A DNA stretch of 64,000 nucleotides from Pomacea canaliculata. Taxonomy: Eukaryota; Mollusca; Gastropoda; Architaenioglossa; Ampullariidae. A program made the translations under genes and the position numbers. Below are positions 37,001 to 44,731 of this stretch, in pieces. Under the pieces are notes generated by a model. It was not told the DNA's origin. It ran no database searches and saw only the letters and a list, made by a program, of their open reading frames with translations. Every line of letters begins with the position of its first letter. Position 1 is the stretch's first letter. The stretch spans positions 10,278,735 to 10,342,734 of the forward strand of contig NC_037593.1 of the NCBI RefSeq assembly GCF_003073045.1. The letters are read 5' to 3'.

Positions 37001-39539
37001 GTATGGTGAAACTGGTGTCCTGAATGACAAAAATTTCTTGATCTTTCTTGTCTTTGTCCTCCAGTTTGTCATCCCCCTCCTCCTCTGTCTTTTCCTCCTT
37101 CTTGCAGGAGTCAACATCATTTTCGCTGCTCATATCAATCTCACCACTGGAACTCTCAGTAGAAGAAACAGAGTCCATACTGCTGTCTCCATTCATCATG
37201 CTCTCTACTGACACACAACAATATTGTGTGGTCAAGTTCAAAGATTACCCTTGGCAGATTAAAAAAATGCTGTACAAAGTAATGAACAGAACTATTGTAA
37301 CTGCACTTTATACATGACATCTACTGATTAGGACAGTCTTGGAAACATCCAGTGTGACTGCAATGTTCTAGTAAAAAATGCTAACTGTATGCCCAGGTTT
37401 TGCTTGCTTACTAACTTCATCAAACTATAAAAGAATATAACACTGCCCCATTGGGCACAGGTGCGATACCCTGGTGTTCCCCAGCAGGGACTGGATTCAG
37501 CATCCTATAGCATCATGCCAAATGAATAAAGATTTAAGGATTAGCCTATGAACACTGCAGGGATCTCCAGCTTAATCCCCCTGGAAAAGCTAGACACATG
37601 ATCACGTGATGCCAGGCATCACAGAAATTCAAGCAACTGTTAACTGTGATGAGGAGCATGTGTGTGCGCATGTGTTAAGTATGTGAATATGCATAATACA
37701 AATTATGTTGTATAAAACTATTTAAATTTAAGCAGCATGCTGCCAAAAAAAAAAATGATCAAAATATTTCTGTGAATCCTGCATGCTGATTGCAAAAAAA
37801 AAAAAAAATAATAATAATAATAATTATATAGAAAACTGTACTTCATAATGTAGCTATAAATAGTAGATAAATCTGAAAATATTAAAATGAGATGAACAAA
37901 ATGCTAGGTCAACAAACTATGTCATTAACATATTAGAAACCTAGTGTGGCAACTGGAATCAAAAACAGATCATACTGCAAGATGTAAACCTTTGTAAATG
38001 ATGGCAGCAAACTTCATTGCCATTACATTAACTATTTTCATAAATAAAATTCACAGAAACAATAAAATGCTTCTATCTGTGGATGTGATTAATTCCACGA
38101 CGTACATTCTTTACCAAAAGACAGCTTTTTAACAACATTTGTCTAGAGTTCATATCAATGTTTTTATTTGGCCTTTGGGGATCTGATGATAAAGCTACAC
38201 ACATTGCATATACTACTGCAACCACCCAGAAAGAGAAGTAATTATTAGTCATTAATGCTTTTAGTAGATGAACAAACAAAATAGAACAAATCTGCCTGAC
38301 TGGTGCCAACAGTTGAGTGTTTAATCAACTTATGCTGAGCTAAACAAATGGAAACTATGTAATGCCACATCACCTCCTTCACCTGATCCATATCATAATC
38401 CTATGTCATTTATTTTTTTTTCATCTTTTAAAAGAATAAAGCATGCATTAGACCTTTACCCCAATCTGGGCCTAACATTATATATCAGTTCGTAACATAA
38501 TTCATTCAGCTTTAGATATACCATGATTAAGAAATTATAAATGATGCTATCGTTTCACACTCTACTCGTACTTTTTTCAATATTTGATGAACTTGACGAC
38601 TGTACTAAACATAATGGTTTTGTTATGCTCGCCCTTGAAAGAGGCCGATGGTTTATTTAATAAAGTGATTCTGATATTAAACAATGTGAAGGATAGCTAA
38701 CTTTTGATTAAATGAATATGCCAAACTGCACTACGATATGAATCTGACGTCTATTTCTAATAACAACAATGGAGATTACTTTGTTTGGTTAAAAATCATA
38801 CCAATCTTTTGTCACTGCTTAATAATGATTGGAATGTCAGAAATACACCGACCTCCACACGATATTGCCAACGAAAAATCTCGTCACATAAGTATACGAT
38901 ATCAGATATTAATCCAAACCTATATAGCAGACGACGCTTGTACAAACGTGCTTGGCTAAGCCCGACCCTTCGACCTTGAGGAACCCACATGGCTGTAACT
39001 AAATTCTGACGAAACATTCGATCCAGGTTACCGAAGGATATGTCATAAATAAATGTAAGCAATATTAACACTACGACATTCACGTCTTTGCAGACACCCT
39101 GGTGCAAACACGCAAACAATTTTGTAGCTGTGTTGGGGAATCGTGGTCTCTGCAACTTCGTTAGTACGTCTCTCATACCCTAAAGCAAACTACCAAAGAA
39201 AACAAAAACGGAGTTTTTTTTGTGCCGAATTCTAGATACGCTAAAAATTCAAAAGTTACAAAGAAAAAGAAAAATGCTTGACACTTGTACTTTTCTGTGA
39301 CTAAATTTATACAATCGCCAAAAATTACAAGTAACAGACAAGTAACTACGAAGGCTGTCCAGCAAGTCGACTTTGCCCTCCCCTTTACACGGACATAAGA
39401 AAATAAAATATGTAAATATCAGCTTTATCTCACCATGTCCATTTTGAAGTGATTCGTGTCCATTCTGGCAGCAGTTTTCAACATTTGCCGGCGTTCCGTT
39501 GTTTTGCTGGCTTTCTTCAGCACTACTTATTCCAGCCAT
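15417..39539 (-). CDS. CLUH: Clustered mitochondria protein homolog (CLUH/Clu), complete, 36 coding exons
   Basis: CLUH is a cytoplasmic protein that binds mRNAs of nuclear-encoded mitochondrial proteins and supports mitochondrial distribution and biogenesis. Thirty-six minus-strand exons could be placed, each with matching intron phase. They total 4155 nt (1384 aa), close to animal orthologues of about 1300-1450 aa. Order: a disordered Asn/Gln/Ser/Glu-rich start; a ubiquitin-like CLU-N region (about aa 95-175); the CLU domain with [17 protein letters not shown] and [10 protein letters not shown] (about 385-640); a central region (about 700-1000); TPR repeats with [21 protein letters not shown] (first 18 or so residues diagnostic) at about 1026-1276; and an acidic Lys/Glu-rich tail. 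The start chosen is [10 protein letters not shown] at 39539. An in-frame ATG five codons upstream (39554) is also possible. All introns are GT-AG except the one after exon 20, which is GC-AG. Confidence 0.97.
18245..18843. mobile_element. Outer hAT-like MITE (interrupted by a second hAT MITE)
   Basis: The element starts CAGTGGCGTTTATC and ends with the complement of CAGTGATGTATTTACACC; a further GGCACC..ATAGG block is shared by both ends. Flanking 8-bp copies GTATTATG (18237-18244) and GTATTACG (18844-18851) differ at one base and fit a hAT target duplication. No transposase is seen. It lies in the intron between CLUH exons 32 and 33, and is split by the element at 18451-18773. Confidence 0.75.
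18451..18773. mobile_element. Inner hAT MITE, 323 bp, nested in the outer one
   Basis: Near-perfect terminal inverted repeats CAGTGGTTCTCAAAGT...ACTTTGAGAACCACTG carry exact 8-bp flanking duplications CCCTAGAT (18443-18450 and 18774-18781), diagnostic of hAT transposition. Subterminal GCGGACCAC repeats occur at both ends. No coding capacity. It inserted into the older MITE. Confidence 0.92.
19696..21360. other. CLUH intron between exons 30 and 31; nothing else seen
   Basis: A 1.66-kb AT-rich intron with A-runs near 20065-20098. No repeat family or RNA gene was recognised. The small open frames look random. Confidence 0.5.
22529..26726 (-). CDS. CLUH: CLUH exons 18-28 (central region)
   Basis: Exons: 26615-26726, 26315-26447, 25803-25868, 25298-25359, 25051-25128, 24541-24611, 24306-24378, 23826-23987, 23426-23486, 23081-23171, 22529-22715. 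They cover about aa 662-1026. Landmarks are [18 protein letters not shown] (exon 18), [14 protein letters not shown] (exon 21), [18 protein letters not shown] (exon 24), [19 protein letters not shown] and [16 protein letters not shown] (exon 25), a Lys-rich patch [18 protein letters not shown] (exon 26) and [20 protein letters not shown] (exon 28). Exon 20 must end at ACAG|GCAAGT: phase 1 is needed for exon 21, and no GT donor fits. Exon 18 uses a weak donor (AAG|gtgctt). Exon 19 is acidic and poorly conserved. Confidence 0.92.
27094..30752 (-). CDS. CLUH: CLUH exons 10-17 (CLU domain)
   Basis: Exons: 30616-30752 (or 30556-30752 with a downstream donor), 30343-30434, 29956-30058, 28896-29016, 28484-28575, 28246-28286, 27428-27561, 27094-27199. 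They cover about aa 386-661. Landmarks are [75 protein letters not shown] and [17 protein letters not shown]. The 60 bases after the first donor of exon 10 stay open, keep the frame and end at a second good donor (CAG|gtaatg). A 20-residue longer form is therefore possible just before VHSDF. Confidence 0.93.
27733..27845 (+). repeat. Dispersed SINE-like repeat, copy D
   Basis: GTGTTTTACACTGAGCCTGC, then AACTAAGGCTATATCATGGC, AAAGCAGCCAGCCCTGTAAAC and AGATTTCACATGCTGAGAAA in order extend the core seen at 4311, 7048 and 8195. It lies in a CLUH intron, antisense to the gene. Confidence 0.55.
28660..28708 (+). mobile_element. LINE 3'-end fragment (GGGNATTAATAAAGT tail type)
   Basis: AATTGCCCCTGGGTATTAAT followed by AAAGTTGTATTG matches the 3' ends found at 31265-31345, 35115-35185 and, inverted, 59222-59275. 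Only the last 50 or so bases remain, in the intron between CLUH exons 13 and 14. Confidence 0.6.
29110..29620 (-). mobile_element. CR1-like LINE, 3' end only
   Basis: The minus frame 29366-29608 reads [20 protein letters not shown], then [20 protein letters not shown] and [15 protein letters not shown]. This is the conserved C-terminus of CR1-type ORF2 proteins. The 3' UTR and (ATT)n tail (29113-29360) match the tail of the plus-strand copy at 61270-62133, so the two are one family. It lies in the intron between CLUH exons 12 and 13 on the same strand as the gene. Confidence 0.8.
30903..31345 (+). mobile_element. LINE 3' end with intact last ~94 codons, antisense in a CLUH intron
   Basis: The plus frame 30903-31187 reads [40 protein letters not shown] and [20 protein letters not shown], then [14 protein letters not shown]. 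This is the C-terminal pattern of a non-LTR retrotransposon polyprotein (helical stretch, LLxSGxRY, KSFxPSAxxLLN). A TG repeat follows, then GCCCGTTGGGATTAATAAAGT and a (TTGTTA)n-like tail. It is strongly 5'-truncated. It sits in the intron between CLUH exons 9 and 10. Confidence 0.75.
31467..39539 (-). CDS. CLUH: CLUH exons 1-9 (N-terminal and CLU-N part)
   Basis: Exons: 39434-39539, 36963-37207, 34701-34872, 33751-33894, 33339-33451, 32690-32750, 32376-32460, 31815-31893, 31467-31617. They encode about aa 1-385. Landmarks are [17 protein letters not shown] (exon 2), [17 protein letters not shown] (exon 3), [19 protein letters not shown] (exon 4), [14 protein letters not shown] (exon 6) and [12 protein letters not shown] (exon 7), all close to vertebrate CLUH. 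Exon 2 has a double acceptor (CAGTAG, 3 nt apart) that would add or drop one Val, in frame both ways. Exon 2 also holds the poorly conserved Ser/Glu/Asp/Lys-rich linker. Confidence 0.93.
33227..33254 (+). repeat. (CAA)n microsatellite
   Basis: About nine CAA units followed by an A-run, in the CLUH intron just below exon 5. Confidence 0.9.
35115..35185 (+). mobile_element. LINE 3'-end fragment
   Basis: GAGTTGCCTCTAAATGCCCT followed by TTGGGATAAATAAAGTCTTATCG in outline is a diverged copy of the same 3' terminus as at 28660 and 31265. It lies in CLUH intron 2. Confidence 0.55.
35445..35519. mobile_element. piggyBac-like mini-element flanked by TTAA
   Basis: TTAA (35441-35444) is followed by CCCCTTCGCTAC. 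The other end is GCGGGGAAAGGG followed by TTAA (35520-35523). The ends are imperfect inverted repeats starting CCCYTT, typical of piggyBac-type elements, and TTAA is that superfamily's target site. Only 75 bp long; it could be a deletion derivative. It lies in CLUH intron 2. Confidence 0.55.
35524..36962. other. CLUH intron 2 remainder; unassigned
   Basis: A plus-strand open frame of 68 codons (35934-36140) lies in a segment of higher GC (about 35860-36140) that may be an old repeat, but I recognise no family. The rest is ordinary AT-rich intron. Confidence 0.3.
37208..39433. other. CLUH intron 1
   Basis: The intron holds A-rich runs with an (ATA)n tract near 37795-37830 and a CpG-richer part at about 38850-39180, close to the promoter. 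In that part a 126-codon minus-strand frame (38796-39176) is open, but I recognise nothing in it. A GC-richer patch at 37440-37620 may be an old repeat. Confidence 0.4.
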
Positions 39540-40560
39540 TCTCTTCTCATGCACCTGCGTTAGGTAACACGTGTGGACACAAGACCTTTGAAGGACGACT
39601 TCTCTAGCTAGTTAGCCTCAAACCCAAAAGCGTTCGAATTCAAACACTAAAAATATCAATGCTAGACAGAGAAACGCTAGAGTTTTTTTGCAAACAAAAT
39701 ATTTCTTATCTGCATAAATACTATACATAATACTAATGAGTATTACACACCAAATGTTTTCATTTTTCGCATACAGGCAAAGGTCACTCTATCGGTCCAC
39801 GGACGTGTACACAACTTATATAATTCGTGGTCTTTTATGAACAGTAAAACAAATAAGACTATATTTTGTTTCCTATTTTTGGTGTATAAAATGAAAGCGA
39901 GAAACATTTTAAGTTGAAAACAAAGCTGTTATGTATTTGGATGCTGGGGAAATACGTTTCACTGATTTCAAGAGCGATGGAAACAGTCCGATCATGGATG
40001 TGTAATATAAGTTCGTACGGGTCCATTCATATAAAACAACGTGCATTCGTAAAAGCTATGAATAAAATTAGGCTGATATTCATTAACTTATTTTAAAATT
40101 AAGTGTGATTTTTAAACGTCGTACAGCGAGTGACATTAAAACTTAAAACAATCGATGTCACGATCGAGAAGCTATATAAAGTCACGTAGCAGACGACACA
40201 TTTTATGTAAGGTGGACTTCGATCGTGATTAAACCATGCATGGATCTATAGCTGTATCGTCCGTGATGAAACCAAGCACGCATTTCAACGGGAGATTTTA
40301 TGCACGTATGAACTCATACTCATGCTTAAAAAAAAAAAATAAGTATAAATCTAATCAATGAAGTCGAGTGATCGAATGTTATACGCACATTTATATACAT
40401 TCATTCCACTCATCGTATAATTGTCCCTGATTCTATATATTATAAACACATTTTCTTCTATATAGGAAGCATGGCTCTACCTAAACTGACAAAACAGCGG
40501 ATCCGTAGTAAAAAGCAAATGTGTGTATGTAAACATGCCCTCTCCCCTCACTTACATGGG
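39540..40560. promoter_or_regulatory. Upstream region of CLUH (divergent from the THAP locus)
   Basis: This is the interval between the CLUH start codon and the promoter of the plus-strand THAP locus. It should hold the CLUH promoter and 5' UTR. I see no clear TATA box. Nothing else is recognisable. Confidence 0.4.
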
Positions 40561-40574
40561 GTGGAGGGGGCGGT

Positions 40575-40692
40575 CACCACTATAGGCGCCCGCGCATGAC
40601 GTCACCGAAACTTAAGTAGTGGACAGCAAGCCTCCACAAGCTTTCTAGCCGCGCGTTGTTTTGGTCCGAGTGCACGTTTCAAACCTACAAAA
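40575..40692 (+). promoter_or_regulatory. GC-richer promoter-like segment with a CRE-like site, upstream of the THAP ORF
   Basis: The region is locally GC-rich (GGCGCCCGCGC) and contains TGACGTCA within GCATGACGTCACCG, the palindromic CRE/ATF site. It ends about 90 bases before the ATG at 40693. Confidence 0.45.
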
Positions 40693-42983
40693 ATGGGGAA
40701 TTTTTGCTGTATTATTGTCTGCGGTCATCGCAACAACCGAGACGAAAGTGTAAGATTTGTTCGTATCCTAGCTAGTTGTACCAAACAAATCTAGTGAGGA
40801 AGAGAGAATTTCAAATTAACGAGAATAACTGAGTCAGAAATGATCGAGATTACAGAAAAACATTGCAATACCATATTGGCATCGTGTTTGGTCCGTGCAC
40901 TTTCTCCCAGGTTAGCGGTAGTAATCTTGCTATTTAAATATAGAAATAAACGAGATTTTGTGCTTTTTACTTTTTTAATGACGTCGAAGATTGCTATAGC
41001 CTAAAGATGATAGGTATAAGTACGCATATATAATGTTTACTAATGTAAAACATTGACTGTGCGCGTGTTTGTGTGTGTGTCCGATTTACCTACTAGAAAT
41101 GAAGACTTCCTCATGAAGTGTCTTTTCATCACTTACAGGAAAACCAGAAAATCCCAATGTCTTCACAAATTCTCACTGGATGCTAATCAACTTGGGTCAC
41201 AACAAGGGCAAAAAGATAAAACCAGAAGAATTTCAACTCCCCAAACACAGGAACAAAAGAAATTATATGGTAGATGCCTTGGACAATTTACAGGAGATGG
41301 AGACTGAGAAGCAGAATGAAGTGCAATATGATGAGAAAGAGACACAGACATGATGGTGGATTATTTAAGTAAACTAGATGATGTTTTAACTCCATCTAGA
41401 GACCACCGGGTAACCTGCCGGTTCCAAGCCCGGATGAAGGAGGAGGGTTGGGCATGGGGCTAGCAACCCCATCCTGTAAAGAAAACTGCTGCAGAAACTG
41501 CAAAAATATTAACTGCACAACAAGAGCCTGGACGGGAAGATCCCTCTTCAGAAGGGCCTATGATGCGTGCTGGCGAAAGCCCTCGGGAAGCCAGCTGATC
41601 AACCCATCTTCTCAAGGCCAAGAAAAAAACCAGGATAGGGACCTGGAACATCAGAACCCTGTACGAGAGAGGTAAATCAGCTCAGGTAGTCCAGGAAATG
41701 AAGAACATCAAGCTCCTCGGCCTGAGAGGACCAACCAAAAACCTGCCACCCAAGACATCAAGAAGTGGAAGTGAGGCTGTATCGGTCACACCTTGCAAAA
41801 GCCGGCCAACAATTTAACAAGACAAGCTCTGGGTTGGAACCCACAGGGGAGGTGCAGGGTTGGGAGACCCAGACAGACATAAAGGAGATCAGTCCACAGA
41901 GAGGCGGGGACAGCTGGCATGGCATGGTCCTAACTGGAAAGGGATGCCCAGAATCATGTCCAATGGTGGGGTGTGGTTCCGGCCCTATGCTCCACCGGGG
42001 CCAACTAGGATCAAGAGAGAGAGATGATATTGTCAACCAGTATACAGCAGGAAAATGCTACAGTGAAAAAGAAAATTGACGAAAAAGATATACACACCAA
42101 AATTATTATCAACAAAATGCGGACAGAGTTAGGTTCTATACAAGGTTTCCAAATATGGTTGTGCTCTTAGCTTTGGTCAACATAGTTAAAAAAGACTTGA
42201 AAAACAATTTGCAGTCAAAGTTTCAGTAGGTTGTTTTAACTTTAATGAGATTGCATCTGAATTTAGCTTTTGATTTGTTATCAGAATTGTTTTTTGTTTC
42301 CCAGTGTACAGCAGCCAGAATATTTTACGCTATTCTTAATGTTTATATTTGCATTTACACCATTTAGTGTTTTTGGCCTGACAGAGAAAACATAAGGAAA
42401 AACAATGCCACTCAGCTTTCTAGAAAATTTTAAAAGAAAGGTGACTATAATCACTGATTGCTTTAAGATGAGATTAGAAGAATCATCAAATCTTCAAGCA
42501 TAAAACCAGACATTTTCTAACTACAGATGTGGAAACACTATGAAATTTCACATTAGTATTGCACCACAGTGCATGATCACTTTCATTTCCAAGGCACGTG
42601 GAGGCAAGACCAGTGACAGACATAGAACAGAATAGTTTTTTAATATAATTTGCATGTTGGTGACCTTGTTTGGGCAGATGGTTTAATAGTCATGAAAGTG
42701 GTCTGCAGAAGTTAAAACCCCAGCCTTTACAAGGATCAAAAAACAACTGCATTTGGAGTGGAATCAAAGATCAAAGCCAATGGAATCTAAGCTAATGTTT
42801 GTATTGGAGTCCACATTATCATTAGTAAGTCTTGATGAAAATAATATGCCAGCTTTAGACAAGGTGGTGTTTGTCTGCTGTGATCTAGTTAATTTGTGTC
42901 GTTCTGTTGTTTTGTCTGATGAAGAAGCCAAGGTCAAAGTAACTGTTTTTAGTAATGTCGAAAGAGAATTAAGCACAGGTGGG
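40693..42983 (+). pseudogene. Decayed THAP-domain DDE transposase locus (ISL2EU/THAP-DDE4 type)
   Basis: The first exon opens MGNFCCIIVCGHRNNRDESV, the start of a THAP zinc finger (C-x4-C), and meets a good donor (AGT|gtaaga). Near 40845-40911, LQKNIAIPYWHRVWSVHFLP continues the finger in another frame; the family has C-S-x-H-F where this copy has W-S-V-H-F. After an acceptor at 41137, GKPENPNVFTNSHWMLINLG and KGKKIKPEEFQLPKHR match the segment after the THAP finger. From 42100 on, FYTRFPNMVVLLALVNIV, then ITDCFKMRLEESSNLQA, SNYRCGNTMKFHISIAPQ, ITFISKARGGKTSD, GDLVWADG and ALDKVVFVCCDLVNL follow the DDE_Tnp_4 pattern in order. Stops and frameshifts occur and a LINE splits it, so it is dead. 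I found no terminal repeats. Confidence 0.75.
41386..42021 (+). mobile_element. RTE-like LINE copy with large internal deletion, inserted in the THAP transposase
   Basis: The 5' part has the CCGGGTAACCTGCCGGTTCC leader and then GTWNIRTLYERGKSAQVVQE, the start of the endonuclease domain. The 3' part encodes [20 protein letters not shown] and the end of ORF2 (WNPQGR...GRP, then LERDAQN and ALCSTGAN). The middle of ORF2, including RT, is missing. Flanking AGATGATGTT (41376-41385) and AGATGATATT (42022-42031) look like a 10-bp target duplication with one change. The transposase reading resumes after the insertion. Confidence 0.8.
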
Positions 42984-43649
42984 GGAGACTCCAAATAATT
43001 AAGGATAATTTGCATTTTGAAATGTCAAGTGCCCTGTGACAATTTGATATTAACTTACATTGATGATACCATTTGGATTTGAGTTATGATTTAACATTGT
43101 TTACTTCAAGAGCATCTCTCACTCCAGTCTCTTCAAGAGCATCTCTCACTCCAGACTCCTCTTCCTAATCAGCAATAGTTGCAAAACAACCATATCCAGA
43201 CATCACAAGGGTCTCTATGGTCATGACCCTGTCCCAGTCTGTTGTGCTATGCTTCCTTCTTCTACTGACAGTTGTGACACCCAGTCATCACAAACAACAC
43301 AAGCATCTCAAACCACACAAGCATAAAAATGAAGAAAAAGGAGAACAGCGACCCAAAAGCATCTAAAAGGTAGCCTTATCCCTACTGTGATTTCTGTTTT
43401 GTATAAGGAGTGCAAAATCCAGATGCATAAATTAAATGGGAAACAATAGAACAGGGATAAATTATACTTTTTTCCTACTATTATCTCATTCTCAACAGTT
43501 TTTTTTATTGAAACTGAAAGCTTTTATATTAAACTAAACTAAAAGCTATTAAACTGAAATACTGATTTTTCTTTTTGCACTATGGTGTAACACTGGTCTA
43601 ATTCACTTCCTATCCTATCCTGCTTCACAGCTGCTGCAAGTGTTTTATG

Positions 43650-44445
43650 ACTATTTTGCTAGACTTCAGACATGGGATCATCTTTGGACTTGATATCGGT
43701 GCCTGACAGCATCTCTTGTGATATTCTTCTTGTATGCTCTCAGACCAAATTTCGACCAGTCTCTGATGATATAAATGCGATCATTCTGAAAGCCAAGCCA
43801 ACAACTTGCCAGTTAGACCCAATACTCACACGCCTTCTTGAGTGCTTAGATATTTTACTTCCTTCCATCACAAACATTGTAAATGTCAGCTTTTCATCAG
43901 GTGTTTTCCCATCTTTGTTTAAAAATCCCCTGGTGAAGCCACTTCTTAAGAAATTCTCGCTTGATGTCAAGGTGGTGAGCAATTATCGCCCAGTTTCCAG
44001 TCTTTTCTCTCAAAGATCATAGAAAAAGTAGTTTTGACACATGCTCAGTCAGCATATAGACCTTTTCACAGTACTGAAACTAATTAAAGCGACCACCGAC
44101 ATATTATCTGCCCTTGACTGGTGAATTTTCTGCCTTAACTCTACTGCATCTGTCTGCTGCATTCGACACCATCGACCACTCTCTGCTTCTTTATAGACTA
44201 CACACCCTCTATGAGATTTCTGGACCTGCACTAGCGTGGTTCAACTCCTATCTCACTGATAGGATGCAGACTATGTTTGTTGATGGTCAAACGCGCGCTA
44301 CCAACACTCTTGTTTGATCCAGACTTGATTACTACAACTCCTTGATGGCTACCTGCCATGAATACCTTCTTCACAAACTTCAGAAAGTACAGAAATCTGC
44401 TGCACGTCTGGTGTTTAGAGCTAGGAAAAGGGACTTTGTAAGGTC
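43650..44445 (+). mobile_element. CR1-like LINE remnant (RT domain, internally deleted)
   Basis: Plus frames show KPTTCQLDPILTRLLECLD, LPSITNIVNVSFSSGVFPS, FKNPLVKPLLKKFSLD and SNYRPVSSL (43740-44010). These are followed by LTLLHLSAAFDTIDHSLLL and WFNSYLTDRMQTMFVDGQT (44130-44310), then LDYYNSLMATCHEYLLHKLQ and KVQKSAARLVFRARKRD (44325-44440). These are in-order blocks of a CR1-type RT. The YADD-containing part is absent, so the copy has an internal deletion as well as frameshifts. Confidence 0.85.
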
Positions 44446-44731
44446 TGGGAACAAAAAAAAAAAGAGAAAAAAAAATTAAAAGTTTGTGCAAAGTTTATTT
44501 TAACTCCATTTATCAACATATAATTATAAAATTTATTTTCTGCAAAAGAAACTTCAGAAAACAGTTGAATCTCCTTGTTGATGGCAGTTTGGCAGTGAAG
44601 CTTTAGCATGACAAATATGCAGAAATACAAATGATCAGATATTTTAAACCTATAACCATAATTCATACTTGGATTATATTACTTTTATTTGCACACTAAC
44701 CTGCACTTTTGTTCTGCAAGCCAAAACACAT

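Noticed and set aside
38796-39176. 126-codon minus-strand frame in CLUH intron 1
   Set aside because: No family recognised and no splice support. It lies in CpG-richer DNA near the promoter, which favours long random frames.
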